DNA of 10,405 bases. It comes from Euryarchaeota archaeon UBA251. GTDB lineage: Archaea; Thermoplasmatota; Poseidoniia; Poseidoniales; Thalassarchaeaceae. The stretch is taken from the NCBI GenBank assembly GCA_002497905.1, contig DAFJ01000068.1, positions 1 to 10,405 on the forward strand, in the 5' to 3' direction. A program made the translations under genes and the position numbers. Positions within the stretch are counted from its first letter, which is position 1. Each line of letters begins with the position of its first letter. The notes beneath the pieces were generated by a model, which had not been told where the DNA came from, searched no databases, and saw only the letters and a list, made by a program, of their open reading frames with translations. Below, piece after piece: positions 1 through 7,021 of the stretch.

Positions 1-33
1 CTCAATAAATTGGGAGCAATAAGGCGAATTTAA
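1..33 (+). other. Possible 3' tail of an upstream plus-strand gene
   Basis: In frame 1 the first ten codons read LNKLGAIRRI and end at a TAA at 31-33. This could be the C-terminus of a gene that lies mostly outside the window. Ten codons are too few to identify a family or even to be sure it is coding; the other two forward frames close at TAA within the first 22 bases. If real, the upstream gene would be co-directional with the dehydroquinase. Confidence 0.2.
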
Positions 34-76
34 GATCCTAATTCAAAACGAACAGATGCTTGAATTGTGCATCAGG

Positions 77-84
77 ATTAAACA
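77..84 (+). promoter_or_regulatory. Candidate TATA element for the dehydroquinase gene
   Basis: An AT-rich element (TTAAAC core at 78-83) is centred about 27 bp before the ATG at 108. This matches the spacing expected for a leaderless archaeal transcript and the spacing seen at the promoter ahead of the gene at 6025. No Shine-Dalgarno sequence precedes ATG 108, which agrees with leaderless translation. A second AT-rich element (AATTTAAG, about 27-34) would instead predict transcription starting near 56. Neither is strong. Confidence 0.27.
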
Positions 85-107
85 CAAGTCGACGGTCCAC
101 GGTTTCG

Positions 108-914
108 ATGGCTCGTCCCAAGGTGGTTGTCTCTCTTTGCGGCAACACTGTTGAGGAGATGCTTGAAGACGCGGCGCTAGCCACTGCTGCAGGCGCAGAC
201 ATGGTCGAAGTGCGCTTTGATCAACTCTGGATACAGAGAGAAGCTGTGATCGAGGAGGACGAAAACGAAGAAGGCGATCGGAAGCGACGAAACCGCGAAC
301 CAAAGTGGAATTACATCCCACTACCAATTGAGGCAGTGGATGTTGAGGCCAGTATCAACGCATTCAAGTCTGGAATCAGAATACCTGTAATCTTCACTTG
401 CCGGCCAGTTCGCCAGGATGGGGGATTTCCGGGAGAAGAACCTGAGAGAATTTCGGTCCTAAAATTCGCTATCGAGTCAGGGGTATCCTACATCGATATC
501 GAGGATGATGTTTCTGATGGAGATTTGAACGGACTGAAAGGCGCAATTACAGGATCTACCAAGGTGATTATTTCAGACCACTCTAGCAGCACCCCTTCAG
601 TTGAGGAAATTATCCAACGCGTAGATCAAATGGCCGCTAAGGGAGATCTGGTGAAAATATGCTACCGCCTCAGTAATCGCGGAGGAGCTCTACGAGTCCT
701 TGAAGCAGCCAAGGATATCGGAGATCGCGAAGATGGTCCAGACGTGGCCCTGATGGGCCTTGGAGAGGGAGGAGACTGGGCGCGTATTCATGCACCTTTG
801 ATTGGTACTCGAATAGTATATTCCACGATGGACGAATCAATGTCAGTCATGAAACAAGGCCGGATTAACCTCGAGGATCTCACGATAGCTTGGGATCTGC
901 TTGAATACGACTGA
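108..914 (+). CDS. aroD: Type I 3-dehydroquinate dehydratase
   Basis: Predicted cytosolic enzyme that dehydrates 3-dehydroquinate to 3-dehydroshikimate through a Schiff base (shikimate pathway). Seen in the 268-residue product: the first barrel strand KVVVSLCG (5-12), EVRFD (34-38, the ExR substrate motif), FTCRP (96-100), the catalytic His in ISDHSSSTPS (H158), the Schiff-base Lys in LVKICY (K183), and a C-terminal part with MGLGEGGDWAR (216-226, R226 at the substrate-binding Arg position) and KQG (249-251, Gln of the usual PGQ). Length is slightly above the usual 220-255 because of a charged stretch at about 45-68. A TTG at 60 would add 16 residues with no fold content, so I prefer ATG 108, which starts just before strand 1. 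The gene ends 3 bp from the convergent minus-strand gene. Confidence 0.9.
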   Translation: MARPKVVVSLCGNTVEEMLEDAALATAAGADMVEVRFDQLWIQREAVIEEDENEEGDRKRRNREPKWNYIPLPIEAVDVEASINAFKSGIRIPVIFTCRPVRQDGGFPGEEPERISVLKFAIESGVSYIDIEDDVSDGDLNGLKGAITGSTKVIISDHSSSTPSVEEIIQRVDQMAAKGDLVKICYRLSNRGGALRVLEAAKDIGDREDGPDVALMGLGEGGDWARIHAPLIGTRIVYSTMDESMSVMKQGRINLEDLTIAWDLLEYD

Positions 915-917
915 AAC

Positions 918-1826
918 TCAAACATCTGTTTCATCCATATATGGATTCGATGTACCCCCCTGAGTTGTCTCAACCATATGCATCAGGTCAACCTCAGGAA
1001 TGTAATGCTTCGTGGAGACATCATGCCAGCCACCTCTATTGTAACGCTGATGTAAGATTAGAGGTGCGATAATCACCAAAAAGGGAAGTGAACAGCAAAG
1101 GAGATAGGCGCTTATTTTCGGCAACATCACCCGCTCCTCAACAGTCACATAGACCTCACCTATGAGGTCAGCACCAACCGAAGATGAATCAGTGTCGCGC
1201 GAGTTATTCTTTGCATCGAGAACTAGGTACATCCCCTCACTACCCGATGAACTAAAAAGACCGAAGGAGGAGGAAGTCCCTCCACCCTCATAAGTCACAG
1301 CAAACTCAGTTGAACTCTGACCTTCGTAAGCATGGATATCACGGTAAGGAATCCACCCATAGAACGAATACCAGTCACTTGGAGCATCGCCATACCATTC
1401 ATCCATCGAGTACCTCTCGTAATCTATGCCCTCCATCAAGTAAATGTCAGCCTCAGGCGTCGGCTGAATTGTTTGGTTAGGAGCTAGAGAAAGAGAGACG
1501 CAGAAAGTATAGCGATAACCTTCCTGAGGTTGGAAGCGAATCGCAGTGTGACCTCCATCGGTGATGTTGACTCTACTGCTAAATCCATCCAGTAATGGAG
1601 AAAGCCGAACATTACTGTATTGAGATGTTGAAGGGAACCAATCATCATCATTCTTCGATGATGATGAAACCTCGATTAATTGGGCATCAGTACCCCATGT
1701 TGGCGCACTCTCTGGATTGCATGAAGATGCAGCATCGACTGGTTTTGGATCTACAAGACCCCCTGGCGACATAGATATGAAAAAAAGCACAAGGACGCCG
1801 AAGATAGCTGACCTTCTGCCACCCAT
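918..1826 (-). CDS. Secreted surface protein with a single C-terminal membrane anchor, family unknown
   Basis: 302 residues from the ATG at 1826; I do not recognise a named family. Seen: a signal peptide (basic GGRR, hydrophobic 8-20, cleavage plausible near VDA-A at 30-33), an extracytoplasmic part of about 200 residues rich in Ser, Tyr and Gly, one transmembrane helix at about 236-258 containing a CC pair, and a roughly 44-residue cytoplasmic tail. The segment around ADIYLMEG (127-134) and the strand MYLVLDAKN (199-207) resemble beta-sandwich domains of the pre-peptidase C-terminal or GOLD-like type; this is weak. C36 and C109 could form a disulfide. The start is set by AGGTGAT three bases before ATG 1826, which contains the TGA stop of the large upstream gene, so the two are probably translationally coupled. 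An earlier TTG at 1850 would overlap that gene and is less likely. Confidence 0.78.
   Translation of the reverse strand: MGGRRSAIFGVLVLFFISMSPGGLVDPKPVDAASSCNPESAPTWGTDAQLIEVSSSSKNDDDWFPSTSQYSNVRLSPLLDGFSSRVNITDGGHTAIRFQPQEGYRYTFCVSLSLAPNQTIQPTPEADIYLMEGIDYERYSMDEWYGDAPSDWYSFYGWIPYRDIHAYEGQSSTEFAVTYEGGGTSSSFGLFSSSGSEGMYLVLDAKNNSRDTDSSSVGADLIGEVYVTVEERVMLPKISAYLLCCSLPFLVIIAPLILHQRYNRGGWHDVSTKHYIPEVDLMHMVETTQGGTSNPYMDETDV
1642..1667. repeat. Perfect 10-bp inverted repeat inside the 302-residue protein gene
   Basis: TCATCATCAT (1642-1651) is followed after six bases by its exact reverse complement ATGATGATGA (1658-1667). On the coding strand this is a run of TCA serine codons followed by GAT aspartate codons, giving SSSSKNDDD in a low-complexity surface loop. 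The hairpin may be a by-product of codon choice. Confidence 0.6.
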
Positions 1827-1829
1827 CCA

Positions 1830-1836
1830 ATCACCT
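1830..1836 (-). promoter_or_regulatory. Shine-Dalgarno site overlapping a stop codon
   Basis: On the minus strand the bases read AGGTGAT-TGG-ATG. AGGTGAT matches the 3' end of archaeal 16S rRNA, and the TGA inside it is the stop codon of the 1380-residue gene. This decides the start of the 302-residue gene at 1826 and suggests coupled translation. Confidence 0.7.
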
Positions 1837-4800
1837 ACGCCGTGAACCAACGGGCCTTACATATCCCGATTCCCGGCTTCTCCGGTCCTCTCGATCGAGG
1901 TTCTTCGGCTTTGGAGGCGCAGAGTGTTGATCCATACCGATCATACCGCCTTCTGTCTGAATCTCAGTGACATCATAGGTCGGCTGCTCATCGACTTCGG
2001 CCTCTTCGTCGCTTGGTTGGCGCATAACAAGCCACCCAAGTATGAGCACAAGTGCAACTAAGAGAAGGACCCAAAGGCTACTTGAATCGGAAGGAATCAA
2101 GTCGGATAGTTCGAAATCGGAGAGGGAACGTGGTCCGACCTCCGTCTCATCTCTGACATCAATACTGAACGCCTTGATAGTACATGAATCGGTACCATCA
2201 CAAACACGGGCAATCAAGATGTAAGTGCCTGATTCGTTCCAACTCAACCCTGTAATCTCACTAGCTTCAATCCAATCGTTCTGGAAATTACCATCTCCGT
2301 CAGAATCGACTGTTGGATCAAGATCCCAATAGAGAGTTAGGCCATCATTCAATGGCTGATTTGGATCATTATCCAAGACACCATCTGCATCACTATCTGA
2401 AAGAACATCTGTGTCCCGGAAAGCTGTGATTCCATTCATTAAATCTTCATCTTGATACGAGACATAGAGAATTACGTTAGTCATTGGATCAATCTCATCG
2501 TTGAACAGAGGAGTGTCCTGAATGGTAGGAGGAGCACTGACGTGAACTATTCGCTGAGTCTGATTCGTATCACCGGTACCGAACCCATCCCGCACAGTCA
2601 GAATTACGACATAGGTGCCAGGTAATGAAAAACTATGCCAAACATTCTCTCCGTCGACAATAGGGGAAGCATCGCCAAAATTCCAACTATAACTGACAAT
2701 ACCATTCCAATTGGGGGAACTTGGATTTGAATCAGTCATTCCGGCAAACTTCGGATCAGCATCTCTGGAACCTTCGGCAGAGAAACGAATTGGAGTGCCT
2801 GAAGCAATGAATATGCCACCATCGGAAGCTAGTGGATGCCAGAAATCAAACTGGCTGATATTCTCGGAAGGAGATGTGACGAGAACGCCGTCGATTGAAG
2901 CCTCATATGCTGTCAAAACAGGCAAAGGAAGCGGATTGACGATTGATACCAGATAGGATTTCAGATGTGATTCAAGACCAAGTTCATCGATTACTAGAAG
3001 ACTCACTGTGTAAACTCCTGGTTCATCGAAGGTGTGGAGAACTGCACTCTGGTTAGTGACCTCGTCCTCGCCCTCAATGTTCCAAATGGTAGTCATCATT
3101 GAGTCATCACCATCTGGATCAAACGAAGTGCTCTGGAAAGTATACTGTGTAGACACAGTTCCTTCATCTGGTCGAGCGAAAAGAGCAATCGGTCGCTGAT
3201 TTAACACATTAACAGAAAGAGACACCACAGTAGTGTTACCATCATTGTCAGTCGCTGATACGTTGACGGTTTTTAGGCCAGGAGTTCGCCAAGCAGGTGC
3301 AGGCGAAAAGGAAGTAGATTCCGTCTCCGTAAATGGGTCCAATTGGCTCAACAAACCACCTTCAAGATTGACTGGTTCATCGAAGGACCAAGTCATGTTG
3401 ACTATGGTCCCATCATCATCTATGAAGACAAGAGGCATCTGAAGAGATGTAAGAGTATGAGTCTCGAGTGGAACATCAAATATCTGTCGAGGAGGACGAT
3501 TCAGAATAGTGATGTTGACATCTATTGATGATGAAAATGTTCCATCCGATACTGTGAGATTTAGCACATGTACCAATCCATCGCTTGACCCAGTGGACCA
3601 GGCATGATCTACTTCCACGAGCCCGATGCCAGATACGACTGTACCATCACCGAAATCCCACGTGAAAAGGAGTTGGTCATCAGGAACGTTGTCTACTGTT
3701 GAACGTGCATCGAAAAGGACCCTTTCATTGGTCCTTAGAGAGAGACCATCCTTGATGTCGACACTTTGAACTGTTAATCCAACGATTGGCGCAGTGGTGT
3801 CTGAGACATTGATACTCCATGTAACTGGGAGTGAAACTCCACCACCGCGATCAATGACTGCCGATTCCACACTATAATTTCCAGACTGTACCCAAGCATG
3901 AAGCGGATTCTTCAGGCCTGAAACACTACCATCTCCGAAATCCCATGAATAGCCCACAGGAGTCTCATTCTGAGTGAATGATTGGTTATCAGGACTGAAA
4001 CCCCATTCGTCATAACCTGCACCAAAGAACTGGAGCGCGAGATGAGTCTGAGTTACGTTCGCAACGGAATTACTGGCTGCGACTGGGGCCATGTTGTGTA
4101 ATGGGACTGGAGCCGTTAATGCCTCGTCAACTAAGGTGCCAGCATAGTTACGTAACTCAATATCAAACACATAGTCGCCATCTTCTGGAGCAGTGAAGTG
4201 GAGGTTCACAGGAACTTCGACACCGTTACCTGCTGCCACATCCATCTCGTAACTGTCGAACAAGATATTGTCCTTGAAGGCATTAACAGTCACATCAAGT
4301 ATCTCGAAAAATGCCGTAGAGTTGGCCACCATAGTCAAGTTGACCGTATCAGAATCACCATCCATGTCACGATCAGATGAGATGGTCGACTCTACACGAA
4401 CCGATGGAGGCTCAGATATCAACGCAGCAGTAACATCAACCGTTGCAGTAGGATACGCAGTGGAACCCCCACTAAATCCACAGTTAGGGAAGGTGTAGTC
4501 ACAATCATCGATAGAGCTGGCATACCAAGTGATGAGGTATACTTCATCGGTAATATTACCAAAACCCTCTACAACCCCCGTACCGATACCACTTCCTGGG
4601 TCGAAACGGAGATCAGAGGTTGACCAAGTCTGGGCCACAGCGTCCTTCTGCAAGAGTATTCCATCGAATCCAAACTCAGATGGAGACACCATGACATTGA
4701 GTGGAGCGCCAGTACCGCTAGCGAAGCGCCAAGCACGTACTCCCCAGCCTTCCAAGTCGTGATTCTGGCTTGTATACGTTGAACCCCAATTGAAATTTTG

Positions 4801-5973
4801 ATCAGTCAACTGCAAACGACAGAATGCCTGACTCGAACAGGTACCTCCCATCTCGATGTTATTGAATCCAAAACTTCCTTGCTGACTGTCAAGAACAGCA
4901 GCAGCAGTGAAGTTAGCGAATATTTCATCCATAGTGGTCCCGATATTCCCTGGAGAACCAGGTATCGGATTACGAGCAAGATTTTCGATTGATGCCCCCC
5001 CTGTCGACGTATCTGCAACAAGGCTCTGAATCGCCTGCCCTCCTCCTAATTTATCGGCGAGATATAGCATGAATAAGAATCCTGCACCATAATCGCAATC
5101 TGTTCGCTGATTCCACCAACGTACACTGCAAGATGCATTGGATGCCCACCCGTTAGAATGACCAATCAGAGTACTCTCAGCACCGAGTATGAGGAAAGCC
5201 GCCATATCCGCATTGCCCTCATCGATCCAAGCGTACTCAAGGGGATCACGAGCATTGTGGAGAAGATGTTCAAACTCGTGAGCGAAGATGACGTTTCTCC
5301 ATCCAAGGTCTGAACTATCAACGAAAATTGCTTCGCGCGATGATGCAATACCAGGTGAGAAGTATCCTCCAATGTTCGACGGCCCGTCGATATCTAAGAT
5401 AACAATCTCAATTTGGCAATTGTTGTCGACATCTGGTGGATTGCCGAAGTATGACGTGTCTGTAGGGTAAATTGAGCTGTCCCAAGTAGATGCGATGTCA
5501 TTAATTGTAGTTGATGGGATACTAACCCCATTCTCAACGATAATGGCCGCGTATGAGGTGACTCGTTCGACTTCAGCTGCGATATTTCCACTAGCTGTTG
5601 GCATAGTCACAGCATCGCCTTGGCTCCAAGCATTCTCACAAGCACGTGCACCAATACTTCGACTCTGGACTGCATCAGGAGCAAATGGGAGAATCATCCC
5701 CGGCATACCTGCAGCAATCCATTGATTCTTCAAATGACGCGTACCGGAGAAGACCGGATCGCCCGCTGGAGTGCTCAGATATGCTTTCCCGGAGTCATCT
5801 ATGTCAAAATCAGCGAGATTCCCAGTGAATAATTCAGGTTCTTCTTCGGGAGCATCTGCAGAGGCAAAGAACGGCGACATGGATGCAAACAGCATAATGA
5901 GGACAAGGGTGACCCCGGCGTTAGAGCGTGATGCCCTTGGAATCGATGTGCTGCTCGTCCCTCTACTCATCAT
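1831..5973 (-). CDS. Large secreted PKD-repeat protein with an HExxH metallopeptidase-like domain and C-terminal membrane anchor
   Basis: 1380 residues, predicted to act outside the cell. Seen in order: a signal peptide with hydrophobic core at about 21-37 and cleavage near ASA-D (39-40); an N-terminal domain carrying AHEFEHLLHN (H232, E233, H236) and WIDEGNA (249-255, E252 as likely third zinc ligand), a pattern like the M30/hyicolysin-type HExxH...E zinc peptidases; an intermediate region to about 625; some six PKD-like modules (about 630-1275) with signatures such as YSWDFGDGS, FTWDFGDGT and YSWNFGD; Asp-rich loops near 1190-1230 like calcium-binding thrombospondin type 3 repeats; a transmembrane helix at 1299-1318; and a basic cytoplasmic tail. 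All ten Cys are extracytoplasmic and most fall in close pairs (282/293, 379/385, 491/498, 1258/1264), suiting disulfides. Many N-x-S/T sites could be glycosylated. Peptidase activity and substrate are inferred. The start is ATG 5973; ATG 5970 follows directly. Confidence 0.85.
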   Translation of the reverse strand: MMSRGTSSTSIPRASRSNAGVTLVLIMLFASMSPFFASADAPEEEPELFTGNLADFDIDDSGKAYLSTPAGDPVFSGTRHLKNQWIAAGMPGMILPFAPDAVQSRSIGARACENAWSQGDAVTMPTASGNIAAEVERVTSYAAIIVENGVSIPSTTINDIASTWDSSIYPTDTSYFGNPPDVDNNCQIEIVILDIDGPSNIGGYFSPGIASSREAIFVDSSDLGWRNVIFAHEFEHLLHNARDPLEYAWIDEGNADMAAFLILGAESTLIGHSNGWASNASCSVRWWNQRTDCDYGAGFLFMLYLADKLGGGQAIQSLVADTSTGGASIENLARNPIPGSPGNIGTTMDEIFANFTAAAVLDSQQGSFGFNNIEMGGTCSSQAFCRLQLTDQNFNWGSTYTSQNHDLEGWGVRAWRFASGTGAPLNVMVSPSEFGFDGILLQKDAVAQTWSTSDLRFDPGSGIGTGVVEGFGNITDEVYLITWYASSIDDCDYTFPNCGFSGGSTAYPTATVDVTAALISEPPSVRVESTISSDRDMDGDSDTVNLTMVANSTAFFEILDVTVNAFKDNILFDSYEMDVAAGNGVEVPVNLHFTAPEDGDYVFDIELRNYAGTLVDEALTAPVPLHNMAPVAASNSVANVTQTHLALQFFGAGYDEWGFSPDNQSFTQNETPVGYSWDFGDGSVSGLKNPLHAWVQSGNYSVESAVIDRGGGVSLPVTWSINVSDTTAPIVGLTVQSVDIKDGLSLRTNERVLFDARSTVDNVPDDQLLFTWDFGDGTVVSGIGLVEVDHAWSTGSSDGLVHVLNLTVSDGTFSSSIDVNITILNRPPRQIFDVPLETHTLTSLQMPLVFIDDDGTIVNMTWSFDEPVNLEGGLLSQLDPFTETESTSFSPAPAWRTPGLKTVNVSATDNDGNTTVVSLSVNVLNQRPIALFARPDEGTVSTQYTFQSTSFDPDGDDSMMTTIWNIEGEDEVTNQSAVLHTFDEPGVYTVSLLVIDELGLESHLKSYLVSIVNPLPLPVLTAYEASIDGVLVTSPSENISQFDFWHPLASDGGIFIASGTPIRFSAEGSRDADPKFAGMTDSNPSSPNWNGIVSYSWNFGDASPIVDGENVWHSFSLPGTYVVILTVRDGFGTGDTNQTQRIVHVSAPPTIQDTPLFNDEIDPMTNVILYVSYQDEDLMNGITAFRDTDVLSDSDADGVLDNDPNQPLNDGLTLYWDLDPTVDSDGDGNFQNDWIEASEITGLSWNESGTYILIARVCDGTDSCTIKAFSIDVRDETEVGPRSLSDFELSDLIPSDSSSLWVLLLVALVLILGWLVMRQPSDEEAEVDEQPTYDVTEIQTEGGMIGMDQHSAPPKPKNLDREDRRSRESGYVRPVGSRRR
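2530..4101 (-). repeat. Array of PKD-like immunoglobulin-fold modules (protein-level repeat)
   Basis: Residues about 625-1148 of the large protein hold diverged modules of about 80-130 residues. Clear PKD signatures occur near 675-682 (YSWDFGDG), 770-777 (TWDFGDG) and 1095-1101 (SWNFGD), each followed by a strand such as SGNYSV or PGTYVV. Degenerate copies lie near 860 (TWSFDEP...PGLKTVNV) and 963 (TIWNIEGE...PGVYTVSL), with a sixth near 1214 (LYWDLDP...SGTYILI). PKD modules usually serve as extracellular spacers or binding domains. The copies are divergent, so no recent DNA-level duplication is suggested. Confidence 0.75.
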
Positions 5974-5993
5974 TGAATATTCCTCAGATGTCG

Positions 5994-6001
5994 TATTTAA
6001 G
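5994..6001. promoter_or_regulatory. Central TATA-like element of a divergent promoter
   Basis: TATTTAAG (reading CTTAAATA on the other strand) lies in the middle of the 51-bp gap between divergent start codons. Its centre is about 27 bp from ATG 6025 on the plus strand and about 24 bp from ATG 5973 on the minus strand. Both distances fit archaeal TATA boxes driving leaderless or near-leaderless transcripts. No second TATA-like element is evident in the gap. A GAGG (minus strand, 5982-5985) 8 nt before ATG 5973 could serve as a weak Shine-Dalgarno if a short leader exists. Nearby is a GAATATTC palindrome (5975-5982) of unknown meaning. Confidence 0.55.
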
Positions 6002-6024
6002 TCCCGGTGGAGCGTGGTTCATAC

Positions 6025-7020
6025 ATGCGCTTCAGGCCGAGACGAATCTCGACCCTGATGTGTGTAGTCCTGTTCATCTGTTCACAGTCCTTCAACCCCG
6101 CGCTCTCACACTCAGTGAATGCCGCTTCAAACAACGCTGAAGCAAGCACTGAAGAACCAATAATAGTTGGATATGAAATTCTAGAAAATGTCCAAAGAAA
6201 TGTGACCCCTTTCACACAAGGCCTAGAGGTATACGATGGCCACCTCTACGAATCATCGGGCATCTATGGGGAATCTACACTCAGGATATACGACCCCTTT
6301 ACTGGCGAGGTCATTGTATCTCAAGAACTTCCAGAGCATGTTTTCGGAGAGGGGTTGACTGTCCACAATAATCGAATATACATCCTAACTTGGAAGGCTG
6401 AACAGGTATACATCCATGATACTGATTTGAAACCTGTAGATAATGCAACCATCGAAGGCGAAGGATGGGGGATTTGCTCAACCGGCAAAGAGTTGATCAC
6501 CTCCAATGGATCATCTAGCCTTTCTTTCCGCGACCCTAGCAACCTACAAGTGAACGATACATTAGAGATCACACTCTCGGGTGAACCCTTGGATCGATTA
6601 AACGAACTCGAATGTGTGGAAAGTCACATCTATGCTAATCGTTGGCATGATGACCGCATCTTCCAAATAAATTCAGATTCGGGTGCCGTTGAGGCGGTTC
6701 TTGATTTAGAAGAACTAGTAGAGGGATACGCTCCAGATGAAGAGGGCTCTGTTCTGAACGGTATCGCCCACATTCCAGAAACAAATGACTTCTGGGTGAC
6801 TGGGAAAAACTGGCCTACATTCCACCTAATTCGCCTAAATGAGACTATTCAGACGAATGATACCGAGGTAGTAGTCGAAACCTTCGAAGCACAATATGCA
6901 ATCATTGGCCTAGTATTATTCGCAATCTTAGGACCGATTGCAGGGTCGGCATTACGAGCAAACTCTGAACCGAAGGGGATTCAAGCCCCCCCCCTTAACG
7001 AACTTCAGGAGGAGGCTTGA
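6025..7020 (+). CDS. Membrane-anchored glutaminyl-peptide cyclotransferase (plant/bacterial type)
   Basis: 331 residues from ATG 6025. The family converts N-terminal glutamine of peptides to pyroglutamate, releasing ammonia. Seen: signal peptide (RFRPRR then a hydrophobic stretch 10-20, cleavage near VNA-A at 31-34); then a five-bladed propeller type chain with the family's hallmarks in order: PFTQGLE (62-68), LYESSGIYGES (74-84), FGEGLTV (107-113), LTWK (121-124), GWGI (147-150), NGSSSL (161-166), LNELE (192-196), YANRWHDDRI (203-212), VLNGIA (243-248) and TGKNWP (259-264). This matches the PF05096 pattern of papaya and Xanthomonas enzymes. Unusually, a transmembrane helix (290-310) and a 21-residue cytoplasmic tail follow, so the enzyme should be tethered to the outer face of the membrane. 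An in-frame GTG at 6007 is a less likely start. First gene of a three-gene operon. Confidence 0.9.
   Translation: MRFRPRRISTLMCVVLFICSQSFNPALSHSVNAASNNAEASTEEPIIVGYEILENVQRNVTPFTQGLEVYDGHLYESSGIYGESTLRIYDPFTGEVIVSQELPEHVFGEGLTVHNNRIYILTWKAEQVYIHDTDLKPVDNATIEGEGWGICSTGKELITSNGSSSLSFRDPSNLQVNDTLEITLSGEPLDRLNELECVESHIYANRWHDDRIFQINSDSGAVEAVLDLEELVEGYAPDEEGSVLNGIAHIPETNDFWVTGKNWPTFHLIRLNETIQTNDTEVVVETFEAQYAIIGLVLFAILGPIAGSALRANSEPKGIQAPPLNELQEEA
6986..6994 (+). repeat. Run of nine C near the end of the cyclotransferase gene
   Basis: A C9 homopolymer encodes the Ala-Pro-Pro in the cytoplasmic tail of the cyclotransferase. It is the longest mononucleotide run noticed in the window. Loss of one C would move reading into the frame of the next gene with no stop codon before its ATG at 7022, creating one fused polypeptide. 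Confidence 0.85.
7007..7015 (+). promoter_or_regulatory. Strong Shine-Dalgarno for the 285-residue membrane protein
   Basis: AGGAGGAGG lies six bases ahead of ATG 7022 and overlaps the last codons of the cyclotransferase gene. It fixes the start and indicates operonic translation. Confidence 0.75.
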
Positions 7021-7021
7021 G

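Noticed and set aside
60..107. TTG start giving the dehydroquinase 16 more residues
   Set aside because: The extension (NCASGLNTSRRSTVS) has no fold or targeting role, there is no Shine-Dalgarno, and ATG 108 sits just before the first barrel strand.
1716..1727. Possible lipoprotein cysteine (C36) in the 302-residue protein
   Set aside because: The preceding residues AASS do not form a lipobox and lie well beyond the hydrophobic core; the protein already has a C-terminal anchor.
2530..4101. Recent tandem duplication of PKD-coding DNA
   Set aside because: The modules share only short protein signatures; no long DNA-level repeat between copies was apparent by eye.
6007..6024. GTG start for the cyclotransferase
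   Set aside because: It lies too close to the TATA element; ATG 6025 gives a normal signal peptide and the correct promoter distance.
5997..6215. A 72-codon minus-strand frame covering the divergent promoter and the start of the cyclotransferase gene
   Set aside because: It would occupy the shared TATA element and is antisense to a signal peptide coding region; no recognisable features.
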